This document shows, one piece after another, positions 6,495 through 13,080 of a DNA stretch of 14,126 nucleotides. Origin of the DNA: Aquabacter sp. Its GTDB lineage: Bacteria > Pseudomonadota > Alphaproteobacteria > Rhizobiales > Xanthobacteraceae. The position numbers were made by a program, and so were the translations under genes. How positions within the stretch are numbered: the stretch's first letter is position 1; each line of letters begins with the position of its first letter. Below the pieces are notes generated by a model that saw nothing but the letters and a program-made list of their open reading frames with translations, searched no databases and had not been told where the DNA came from. Location: assembly GCA_030147645.1 (NCBI GenBank), contig JASBUY010000069.1, positions 1 through 14,126 of the forward strand, given 5' to 3'.

Positions 6495-9133
6495 CATGCC
6501 CTCCTGCGGCGGGACGGGCCGCCTGTGGGCAGCGGCGCCGCGGCCGTGCGGAAATCCGCCCAGGGATCGGCGGACAGGTTCGCGAGGCGGGTCGGGGCGT
6601 TCAGCACCGTGAAATGCGCCGGGCCGATCTGCGGGGTCAACTCGTCCCATGAGAGCGGCATGGAGACCGGCGCGCCCTCCCGCGCGCGCGTGGAATAGGC
6701 CGCGACCGCCGTGGCGCCGCGCTGATTGCGCAGATAATCCACCAGAATCCGCCCACGCCGCTTGGCCTTGGAGATGGTGGCGACAAACCGCTGCGGATCG
6801 TCGGAGGCCATTTCTTCCGCCATGGTCTTGGTGAAGGCCTTGAGCGCGCTCCAGTCCGCCTTTGGGGTGAGCGGGGCGCAGACATGCAGGCCCTTTCCGC
6901 CCGAGGTCTTCACGAAGGACGAAAGGGCGTGGCGCTCCAGGCGCGCTTTCACCTCCCACGCGGCGGCGATCACCTCCTCCCAGCCGACGCCCTCGCCGGG
7001 ATCGAGGTCCATGACGAGCATGTCCGGCCGCTCCCAGTCGGTGAGAGGCGCGCCGAAGGGGTGGATTTCGAGCACGGCCCCCTGAACCAGGCCCATGAGG
7101 CCGTCCAGGCTATCGATGGCGAGATAGGGCGCTTCGTCCGGTTCCTTCGGGTCGGGCACGGTGCGGATGGCGGAATGCGCTCCCTTCCAGGGGTGCTTCT
7201 GGAAGAAATGGGGGCCATTGATGCCTTCCGGGCAGCGCACCAAAGCGAGGGGCCGGCCGACCACATAGGGCGCGATGAAGCGCCAGATTTCGGCATAATA
7301 GTCCGCCAGCCCTTCCTTGGTGACGCCCGCCTGGGGCCAATACACGCGGTCCGGGTGGGTCAGGGCCACACGGCGCTTGGGAGGGGCGGCCGGCGCGGGG
7401 GCGGCAGCCGCCTCGCGCACCACATCGTCCGCCGCCTTGTCGTCGCGCAGGCCCCGGAACGCGGCGTGGCGCAGATGCCCATCCCCGGTCCAGGCGCGAA
7501 ACTCCACCTCAGCCACATGGCGAGGGGCGACAAAGACGAGGCCGCGCGCCTCCTCGGCGGTCAGCTTGGCCGCGAACGGGTTTTTCGCTGTGCGGTCCTG
7601 GTCGAGCAGGGCAAACAGATCGGCGGCGACGCGGTTCGAAAAGCCGGTGCCGACCCGCCCCACATGGACCAGCTTGCCCTTGTCATGAACGCCGAGGGCG
7701 AGCGAGCCGATGGCGCGCCGCGTGGTGGTGGAGGGCACATAACCGCCGATCACGAATTCCTGCCGCTCCGAGCATTTGGACTTGATCCAGTCCTTTGAGC
7801 GGCCCGAGCGATAGGGCGCATCCTTCAGCTTGGAGACGATGCCCTCCAGGCTCAGCCGGCAGGCATGGCGCAGCACGAGCGCGCCGTCATCCTCGAAATG
7901 CGCGCTGTAGCGCAGCGGCCCGCCCTCCTGCGCCTGCGCGCCGGCCAGCAGGCCCTCCAGAAGGTCCTTGCGGGCGGAGAGGGGCAGGGCGGTGAGATCA
8001 TGGCCGTCGAGATAGAGCAGGTCGAAGGCGTAATAGACGAAGCGGTCGGTGCGTCCCTCGCTGAGGTCGCCCTGGAGCGCGGAAAAATCAGAGGCCCCGC
8101 CCTGGCCCTCCACGACGATCTCGCCGTCGAGCATCGCGTCGGTCACATCAAGGGCGGCCAGCGCGTCCCGCACCGTCTCGCCGAAGCGCGCGCTCCAGTC
8201 CAGGCCGGTGCGCGTCAGCAGGCGGCAAGCGCCATTCTGGATGCGCGCCTGGATGCGGTAGCCGTCGAACTTGATCTCATGGAGATAGCGTCCGCCCTTG
8301 GGCGCGTGGCGGGCCAGGGTAGCGAGCGCGGGGGGGATGAAGTCCGGCAGGGGCGCAGGCGTGGCACCCTTTGGCAAAGCACCCTTGGGCAAAGCGAGGC
8401 GCTGCGGCGCCTTGGCGTCGGCCTGCGCCGCGCGTGGGGCCTTCGCCTTTGCGGGCGCCTTCCCCGTCCCGGTTGTCTTCGCTTGGGTCTGCTCTTTGGG
8501 CGCGGCGCTGCCCTTCGGCGCGGCGGGGGTCGCGCGCCGCTTGCGCTTGGCGGTGGGGGGCGACAGGGTCTCCACATCGCGCCCGCTCACCACGGAGAGC
8601 GGCGCTTCCTCGATGATATCGGGCGCGTCGGGCTCCCGCGCCGCCTCGTCCTCTGCCTTGATCAGCAGCCAATTGTCGGCTTTTTCGCCGGCGCGGGGGG
8701 CCATGCGCACCAGATGCCAGCGCCCCGTGAGCTTTTCGCCCTGAAGGGTGAATTCCAGATGGCCTTTCTTGTAGCCCCTGGCGGGGTCGGCCACAGCGGT
8801 CCAGGTGCCGCGATCCCAGACGATCACATTGCCCGCGCCATAATGGCCCTCGGGAATGGTGCCCTCGAAGCTGCCATAATCCAGCGGGTGGTCTTCCACA
8901 TGCACGGCGAGGCGCTTCTCGCCGGGACCGAGGCTCGGCCCGCGCGTGACCGCCCAGCTGTTCAGCACCCCGTCCATTTCCAGCCGCACATCGTAATGGA
9001 GCCGGCGCGCCGCGTGCTTTTGAATGACATAAGCCCCCGAGGCGGCGGCTTTCGCCCCTTTGCGGGCGCGGCCCTTGGGCTCCGGGGTGGCGGTGAAGTC
9101 GCGCTTGGCGCGATAGGTGTCGAGGCCGGCCAT
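6494..9133 (-). CDS. ligD: Multidomain non-homologous end-joining DNA ligase LigD
   Basis: An 879-residue protein with three catalytic modules in the order phosphoesterase - ligase - polymerase, as in Pseudomonas aeruginosa LigD (~840). Phosphoesterase (~35-165): HAARRLHYD gives His40, His46 and Asp48, with VEDHPLDY (His82) further on. A basic Ala/Lys/Pro linker spans ~190-260. ATP-dependent ligase (~265-555): EIKFDGYR with nucleotidyl-accepting Lys288, LDGEIV, AFDLLYLDG, EGIVSKL (430-436) and WIKSKC (449-454) are motifs I-V. Polymerase/primase (~590-865): MDLDPGEG (Asp709 and Asp711, metal binding), SGGKGLHV (744-751) and ILVDYLRN (Asp799). All catalytic residues look intact. It trims, fills and seals DNA ends brought together by Ku. 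GGGGTGA lies just upstream of the ATG, inside the end of the preceding ku gene. The ku genes on both sides are 3 nt away and overlapping, forming one operon. Confidence 0.96.
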   Translation of the reverse strand: MAGLDTYRAKRDFTATPEPKGRARKGAKAAASGAYVIQKHAARRLHYDVRLEMDGVLNSWAVTRGPSLGPGEKRLAVHVEDHPLDYGSFEGTIPEGHYGAGNVIVWDRGTWTAVADPARGYKKGHLEFTLQGEKLTGRWHLVRMAPRAGEKADNWLLIKAEDEAAREPDAPDIIEEAPLSVVSGRDVETLSPPTAKRKRRATPAAPKGSAAPKEQTQAKTTGTGKAPAKAKAPRAAQADAKAPQRLALPKGALPKGATPAPLPDFIPPALATLARHAPKGGRYLHEIKFDGYRIQARIQNGACRLLTRTGLDWSARFGETVRDALAALDVTDAMLDGEIVVEGQGGASDFSALQGDLSEGRTDRFVYYAFDLLYLDGHDLTALPLSARKDLLEGLLAGAQAQEGGPLRYSAHFEDDGALVLRHACRLSLEGIVSKLKDAPYRSGRSKDWIKSKCSERQEFVIGGYVPSTTTRRAIGSLALGVHDKGKLVHVGRVGTGFSNRVAADLFALLDQDRTAKNPFAAKLTAEEARGLVFVAPRHVAEVEFRAWTGDGHLRHAAFRGLRDDKAADDVVREAAAAPAPAAPPKRRVALTHPDRVYWPQAGVTKEGLADYYAEIWRFIAPYVVGRPLALVRCPEGINGPHFFQKHPWKGAHSAIRTVPDPKEPDEAPYLAIDSLDGLMGLVQGAVLEIHPFGAPLTDWERPDMLVMDLDPGEGVGWEEVIAAAWEVKARLERHALSSFVKTSGGKGLHVCAPLTPKADWSALKAFTKTMAEEMASDDPQRFVATISKAKRRGRILVDYLRNQRGATAVAAYSTRAREGAPVSMPLSWDELTPQIGPAHFTVLNAPTRLANLSADPWADFRTAAAPLPTGGPSRRRRA
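8364..8393 (-). repeat. Two-copy 15-bp tandem repeat in the LigD linker
   Basis: GCACCCTTTGGCAAA at 8364-8378 is followed directly by GCACCCTTGGGCAAA at 8379-8393, differing at one base. In the ligD frame it encodes the duplicated pentapeptide LPKGA between the phosphoesterase and ligase domains. It looks like a slippage-type duplication in a flexible linker and keeps the frame. Confidence 0.7.
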
Positions 9134-9136
9134 GGT

Positions 9137-10024
9137 TCACCCCGCCTTTCGGGTCGCGCTTTTCCGTCCGCGCGCGGCGGCGGACGTCTTTTCGGATGAT
9201 GTCTTTTCGGACGCCGCCCGCTTGCGGCTCCTGCCCGCGGGCTTGCCGGCCCCCGCGCTGGCGCGCAGGGCATCGAGCAGGCTCACCACCTTCGCCTCGC
9301 GGCGGGGCTTGGCCTTGGGCAGCGGCTTGCCCTCGATCTTCGCGCGCACCAAAGCGGCGAGCGCGGCCTCATAGCGGTCGTCCAGTGCCTCGGGATCGAA
9401 CGTGCCGGGCTTGGAGCGGATGATGTGGGTGGCGAGGTCCAGCATCTCGCCCGACAGGGGCGTGTCGGGGATGTCGGCGAAGGCCTCCTGCGCCGAGCGC
9501 ACCTCGTAATTGAAATTCAGCGTTGAGGCGATCAGCGCGCCGCCTTGCGTCACCGGCCGCACCAGCAGCCGGCGCACACGGCGAAACAGAACCGCATCGC
9601 AAAGGGCCGCCACCTTGCGCTCCGCCATGCCGGCCGCGAGTAGGGCCAGAACCTCGGCGCTCGGCGCATCCGTCGGAGCGAGGAAATAGGGGCGGTCCAG
9701 ATAGGCCGTGTCGATCGCGCCGCAGGCGAGGAATCCGCCGACGGAAATCGTCTTGTTGCCGTCCGGCACGAGGTCGGCCACCTCCTGCGCGTCCAGCGTC
9801 ACATAGTCCCCTTTCGCCACCTCATAGCCCTTCACCTGGTCCTCGTTTTCGACCAGATCTCCGGTTTCTTCATCCACATACTGGCGGCGCAGCCGGTTTC
9901 CGGTCTTGCGGTTGATCATGTGGAGCGAGATGCGCTCGGAGGTGGAGGCGGCGGCATAGAGCGCCACCGAGCAAGAGAGCGCGCCGACGCTCAAAAAACC
10001 TTTCCAACTCGCGCGCTGCGCCAT
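9137..10024 (-). CDS. ku: Ku-type DNA end-binding protein (first ku of the operon)
   Basis: A 295-residue bacterial Ku. The N-terminus QRASWKGFLSVGALSCSVAL and the segments LHMINRKTGNRLRRQYVDEETG (about 34-55) and GYEVAKGDYVTLD (66-78) are strong Ku core signatures; AYLDRPYFLAP (107-117) is the typical later core motif. VVSLLDALRAS at 246-256 is the conserved C-terminal segment. A Lys/Arg/Ser tail (257-295) follows, of the type that binds DNA or modulates end threading; it contains a duplicated SEKTS. It is the first gene of the minus-strand end-joining operon and ends 3 nt before ligD. The ATG at 10024 has only a weak ribosome-binding site (GGACCG about nine bases upstream). It resembles the usual rhizobial Ku more closely than the second Ku does. 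Expression in bacteria is often tied to stationary phase or stress, but nothing in the sequence proves this here. Confidence 0.95.
   Translation of the reverse strand: MAQRASWKGFLSVGALSCSVALYAAASTSERISLHMINRKTGNRLRRQYVDEETGDLVENEDQVKGYEVAKGDYVTLDAQEVADLVPDGNKTISVGGFLACGAIDTAYLDRPYFLAPTDAPSAEVLALLAAGMAERKVAALCDAVLFRRVRRLLVRPVTQGGALIASTLNFNYEVRSAQEAFADIPDTPLSGEMLDLATHIIRSKPGTFDPEALDDRYEAALAALVRAKIEGKPLPKAKPRREAKVVSLLDALRASAGAGKPAGRSRKRAASEKTSSEKTSAAARGRKSATRKAG
9186..9211 (-). repeat. 15-bp tandem repeat in the Ku C-terminal tail
   Basis: GTCTTTTCGGA occurs at 9186-9196 and 9201-9211, a 15-base period that encodes the repeated pentapeptide SEKTS in the basic tail of the first Ku. It keeps the frame. 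Confidence 0.65.
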
Positions 10025-10081
10025 GGTCTGCGGTCCGGTTGCCTCGGCCGGGCGGCGCCCGGCTTCAGAGCGCGATCCGAA

Positions 10082-10097
10082 CAGATTAATCCATCTG
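10082..10097. promoter_or_regulatory. Inverted repeat upstream of the ku-ligD-ku operon
   Basis: CAGATTAATCCATCTG has perfect 5-bp arms (CAGAT and ATCTG) around a 6-base AT-containing centre, flanked by GATC on both sides. It is an AT-rich island in a GC-rich spacer, 58 bases upstream of the first ku start codon. Its position suits an operator or a promoter-proximal site. No known regulator can be assigned. Confidence 0.3.
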
Positions 10098-10161
10098 ATC
10101 GGCGCGGGCTCCAGACGTGCATAACCCGCGATGCGCCATCGCGTTCCGAGGGGTGCCGAGC

Positions 10162-10182
10162 CGGCGCCCTCAGCGGGCGCCG
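10162..10182 (-). terminator. Possible terminator of the histidine kinase cluster
   Basis: CGGCGCCC (10162-10169) and GGGCGCCG (10175-10182) form a perfect 8-bp stem with loop TCAGC, ~50 bases past the kinase stop on the minus strand. There is no T-run after it, so a factor-independent terminator is doubtful. It also lies between the cluster and the ku operon. Confidence 0.3.
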
Positions 10183-10231
10183 CGCCGTGAGCGTGTCCTG
10201 GCTGGAGCGCGCGGACGAAACCGCGCGGGCG

Positions 10232-11725
10232 TCAGGCGCGGGCGAGGCGGGCGGCGCGGGCGCGCAGGTCCACCGGGCGGTCGGGAATGGTGATGAGGAA
10301 AGTGGCGCCGATGGTGCCGTCCACGAGGCGGATGTCGCCGCCATGGGCGCGCACCAGTTCGTCCGCGATGGGCAGGCCGAGCCTGGTGCCGCCGCGCCGT
10401 GCGGAGGCGCGGAAGGCGGAGAAGAGGTGGTCGCGCTGGGCGGCGGGGATGCCCGGCCCAGTGTCGCTCACCTCGATCTCCACCACGCTGCCGCGCCGGC
10501 GCGCGATCACATGCACCTGGTCGCGCTCGGGATCATTGGGCGCGCGGGCCTCCAGCGCCTGCTTGGCGTTGCGGGTGAGGTTCAGCAGCACGCGGAACAT
10601 CTGGTCCGGGTCCGCATCCATCACCAGCGGCCGCTCGAGGGAGGCGACCCAGCGCACCGGCCCCTCGGCGCTCAGCCCCAGCGTGTCGCGCACCTCGTCG
10701 ATGAGGGCACCCACATCCACGGACCGCCGTTCGGGCAGGGGCTCCTGCGCGCGGCCATAGGAGAGGGTCTGCTCGCAATAGGTGATGGCGCGGTCGAGCG
10801 CGGCCATGAGCTTGGGCACCACGCGCTGTACGGCGGGATCCTGCACCTCCATGAGGCGGTCGGAAATCAGCTGCACCGAGGCCAGCAGGTTGCGCAGGTC
10901 ATGATTGATCTTGGACACCGCGAGCCCGAGCGCGGCAAGATGCGTCTTCTGCATCAGGGTCTGGGAGAGGCCGCGCTGAAGCTCGGCCAAAGCCTCTTCG
11001 GCGGTGCCGAGTTCGTCCGTGCGGCCCGAGGGCACGATGATGCGCGAGGCATCCTCGGGCGCCTCGCGGAACGCCGCCATCCAGCCGGTGAGCCGGCGCA
11101 TGGGGCGCACGAACAGCGCATTGAGGCTCACATAGATGAGCAGGCCGGCACCGAGCGAGATCAGCAGCGAGACCAGGAAGATGGTGATGGCGAACTTCAC
11201 CATCGCCTTGTGGAGCGGGCGCTCGTCCAGCACGATTTCCAGGAAGTCGCCGTCGCGCGGCGCCTCGGCCACCACGCGCAGCACCCGGTTGTGGGTGCTG
11301 AACAGCGAGTAGAAGGCGTCGATAACCGCCCGCCAAAAGGGCACGTCGCGCATGTCCACATGCTGGTCGATGGAGGGCGGCATGTCGGAGGAGGCGAGCA
11401 GCCGGCGGGTATCCTCGCGCTTCACCACCACCACCTGCGCGCCCACGCTGTCGAGGATCTGGCGCCCAAGTTCCGGCGAGACGGCGGCTTCCGGCGCGGC
11501 TTCCAGCACGAGCGCGGCGGTGCGCGCCGCCGCCACCCGGTCGGAGAGCCAGGAGAGGCGGAAATTGGCGAGGGAGGGCACGAAGATCGCGATTTCCGCG
11601 ATGGTGACGAACAGGACTGTGAGGACGAGCAGCTTGCCCGAAAGCCCGAGCCCGGTCGGCCGGCGCGGCGGCGCGTCCGGTACCAGAGGGGGCGAGGTCA
11701 GGTCCTGCGTCGGCATCGGCACCAC
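10232..11725 (-). CDS. Membrane sensor histidine kinase, function unknown
   Basis: A ~497-residue kinase. Membrane segments lie at ~30-50 and ~175-200 and bracket a ~125-residue periplasmic sensor region. A HAMP-like linker follows (RPMRRLTGWMAAFRE, 207-221). The dimerisation/phosphoacceptor helix is LAVSKINHDLRNLLASVQLISDRL with His275. The ATPase domain has an N-box LLNLTRNAKQAL (Asn386), a G1 box DTGPGIP (Asp421) and a G2-like TRLGLPIADEL. All catalytic elements are present. The start is uncertain: GTG at 11725 is the most upstream possibility (a stop lies 24 bases before it), a second GTG follows at once, and ATG at 11716 is a reasonable alternative; none has a convincing ribosome-binding site. 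It follows HPr by 84 bases in the same direction, so it may be the last gene of the chvG-hprK-PTS cluster or have its own promoter. No response regulator is adjacent, so its partner is unknown. Confidence 0.88.
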   Translation of the reverse strand: MVPMPTQDLTSPPLVPDAPPRRPTGLGLSGKLLVLTVLFVTIAEIAIFVPSLANFRLSWLSDRVAAARTAALVLEAAPEAAVSPELGRQILDSVGAQVVVVKREDTRRLLASSDMPPSIDQHVDMRDVPFWRAVIDAFYSLFSTHNRVLRVVAEAPRDGDFLEIVLDERPLHKAMVKFAITIFLVSLLISLGAGLLIYVSLNALFVRPMRRLTGWMAAFREAPEDASRIIVPSGRTDELGTAEEALAELQRGLSQTLMQKTHLAALGLAVSKINHDLRNLLASVQLISDRLMEVQDPAVQRVVPKLMAALDRAITYCEQTLSYGRAQEPLPERRSVDVGALIDEVRDTLGLSAEGPVRWVASLERPLVMDADPDQMFRVLLNLTRNAKQALEARAPNDPERDQVHVIARRRGSVVEIEVSDTGPGIPAAQRDHLFSAFRASARRGGTRLGLPIADELVRAHGGDIRLVDGTIGATFLITIPDRPVDLRARAARLARA

Positions 11726-11766
11726 GAACGAGAAATGACGTGTGTGTTACGGGCGAACACGCGCCA

Positions 11767-11795
11767 GTGATCAGGGATCACGAAAATGTGTCGTG
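11767..11795. promoter_or_regulatory. Overlapping short palindromes between HPr and the histidine kinase genes
   Basis: GTGATC-AGG-GATCAC (11767-11781) is a perfect 6-bp inverted repeat with a 3-base centre. It shares bases with a second one, CACGA (11779-11783) with TCGTG (11791-11795) around AAATGTG. Both lie in the 84-base gap after the HPr stop and before the kinase start. They could be an operator for the kinase gene or a weak terminator/attenuator between the two genes. Confidence 0.3.
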
Positions 11796-11809
11796 GTGGG
11801 GGCGGAGGG

Positions 11810-12151
11810 TTATTCGTCCTCGCCGAACCGCCCGGCGACCAGCGCGTCGAGGGCGTCGAGCACCTCCTGCGCCTCGCGGCCCGTGGCTGTGACGGTGACG
11901 CAGGTGCCGGGCGCCGCGGCCAGCATCATGAGACCCATGATGGAATTTCCGTCCACGGCCTCGCCGTTCCGGCACACCTTCACGGCGCTGTCGAACTTCT
12001 CGACCGTCTGGACGAACTTGGCGGAAGCGCGCGCATGCAGGCCACGCTTGTTGACGATGGACAGGACGCGCACGAGCGCGCCTTCAGGCGCCGGGGCGCC
12101 GCACGCATCGGCGATGGGGTCACTTTCCGGCGAGAACGCGGCTTGCGACAT
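11810..12151 (-). CDS. ptsH: HPr phosphocarrier protein of the phosphotransferase system
   Basis: HPr takes a phosphoryl group from Enzyme I on a histidine and passes it to EIIA proteins. The sequence NKRGLHARASAKFVQ carries the active His39 (equivalent of His15), and VDGNSIMGLMML carries Ser70 (equivalent of Ser46), the site phosphorylated by HprK. The protein is 113 residues, with a ~25-residue N-terminal extension lacking HPr homology compared with a classical HPr of ~85-90. ATG 12151 overlaps the end of the EIIA gene by 32 bases. A GTG at Val27, preceded by GAAGG, would give a standard-length HPr and is a possible alternative start. Upstream are hprK and an EIIA(Man) gene, with no EIIB/EIIC, so this HPr most likely serves regulation (the PTS branch tied to ChvG-ChvI) rather than sugar uptake. 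Enzyme I is not in the window. Confidence 0.94.
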   Translation of the reverse strand: MSQAAFSPESDPIADACGAPAPEGALVRVLSIVNKRGLHARASAKFVQTVEKFDSAVKVCRNGEAVDGNSIMGLMMLAAAPGTCVTVTATGREAQEVLDALDALVAGRFGEDE

Positions 12152-12521
12152 TGATATATTTCCGCCCGGCTTCCTGGGCGATGTTCACCGCCTCCGCGAG
12201 GGGCATTTCCCCGCGCACTTTCGCGAGCTTCACCAGCATGGGCAGATTGATGCCCGCCACCACTTCCACGTCGGGCGCATTCATGACCGAGATGGCGAGG
12301 TTGGAGGGCGTGCCGCCGAACATATCGGTCAAGATGACGACGCCCTGGCCGGTCTGCACCCGCGCCACCGCACCGATGATATCGTTGCGGCGCTGCTCCA
12401 TGTCGTCGTCGGGGCCGATTGTGACGGCCGCCACCTGCGCCTGAGGGCCCATGACATGCTCAAGGGCGGAACAGAATTCGGTGGCCAAACGGCCGTGGGT
12501 CACAAGTACAAGACCGATCAT
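12120..12521 (-). CDS. PTS EIIA component, mannose (Man) family
   Basis: A 133-residue cytoplasmic domain protein. MIGLVLVTHGRLA contains the phosphorylatable His9; ILTDMFGGTPSN (63-74) is the conserved second active-site loop, with Asp66 equivalent to Asp67 of E. coli EIIA(Man). It accepts phosphate from HPr. In E. coli this domain is fused to EIIB(Man) and works with membrane EIIC/EIID, none of which are present here, so a regulatory role is likely, as proposed for the same stand-alone EIIA in rhizobia and Brucella. The ATG at 12521 is preceded by GGCGGAGGCGGAGGCAAC, a tandemly repeated Shine-Dalgarno-like GGAGG, implying strong translation. Its 3' end overlaps the HPr gene by 32 bases, so the pair is translationally coupled. 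The gene lies 115 bases after hprK. Confidence 0.93.
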   Translation of the reverse strand: MIGLVLVTHGRLATEFCSALEHVMGPQAQVAAVTIGPDDDMEQRRNDIIGAVARVQTGQGVVILTDMFGGTPSNLAISVMNAPDVEVVAGINLPMLVKLAKVRGEMPLAEAVNIAQEAGRKYINVASRVLAGK

Positions 12522-12636
12522 GTTGCCTCCGCCTCCGCCTGAATGTGTGCAGAGGCATCCGCCGTCGCGGGGCGGTCATATTCAGAGCGGCTCAAAAATT
12601 ACGCAAGGGGTGCATCGCACAAAAGCACAGTCGAGA
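12522..12636. other. Spacer between hprK and the EIIA gene
   Basis: A 115-base, relatively AT-rich gap after the hprK stop, unlike the overlapping joints at the other genes of the cluster. It could hold a separate promoter for EIIA-HPr. The minus strand has AT-rich stretches such as GTAATTTTTGAG and CTGAATATGAC, but no convincing pair of -35/-10 boxes. The reading on function is open. Confidence 0.3.
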
Positions 12637-13080
12637 TTAAAAAATTCGAGTCTTCAAGGCCGCCGCGATCACCAGGGCCGCGTCACTGCCCGCTCCAAGT
12701 GCAATGCGGCAAAGGGAAATTCCCGCAATGCGTGTGATCTGGGCGCTCTGCTGTGGCAGACGCTCCGCGTCCGGGGCGGCGAGGTCCACCACCAGGGCGA
12801 TGGGGCAGGATGCCTGAAAGCTCAGCCGCCGGATGCCGAGATAGCGGACTTCCAGAAGGCCGGCGAGGGTCTCGGGCGGTGCGGCGTGCAGCCGTCCCTC
12901 GCGCGCCTCCAGCAGCACCCGGTCGTCAGCCACGAGTTCGGCGGGCGGCAGCGCACGCGGCGGGTCGAGGATGAGCCGCGCGGCCAGGCTCGACTTGCCG
13001 CTGCCCGAAGCCCCCCGGATCAGCACGCCCGCGCCCTCAATGGCGACGCAGGAGGCGTGGATGGTGGGCGCCGCGCCCAT
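12637..13080 (-). CDS. hprK: HPr kinase/phosphorylase, short alphaproteobacterial form
   Basis: HprK phosphorylates HPr on the regulatory serine using ATP and can remove that phosphate. The 147-residue length fits the alphaproteobacterial form, which keeps only the catalytic domain and lacks the N-terminal ~130 residues of Gram-positive HprK (~310). Walker A is GASGSGKS at 23-30, LVADDRVLL at 49-57 supplies the Asp pair, and LEVRYLGIRRLS (76-87) is the HprK signature region. There the family usually has R-G before L-G-I; here it reads R-Y. The ATG at 13080 lies in a TGATG junction with the chvG stop, so the two are translationally coupled, and this fixes the start. Its substrate HPr, with a matching Ser70, is encoded two genes downstream. 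HprK in this class is thought to connect phosphotransferase state with ChvG-ChvI signalling; that connection is general knowledge, not visible here. Confidence 0.94.
   Translation of the reverse strand: MGAAPTIHASCVAIEGAGVLIRGASGSGKSSLAARLILDPPRALPPAELVADDRVLLEAREGRLHAAPPETLAGLLEVRYLGIRRLSFQASCPIALVVDLAAPDAERLPQQSAQITRIAGISLCRIALGAGSDAALVIAAALKTRIF

Noticed and set aside
7865..9199. 444-codon plus-strand frame opposite ligD
   Set aside because: It is antisense to a gene with intact ligase and phosphoesterase motifs and has no recognisable domain.
9920..11770. 616-codon plus-strand frame opposite the histidine kinase
   Set aside because: Composition is His/Gly/Arg-rich and domain-free; the minus-strand frame carries all the kinase motifs.
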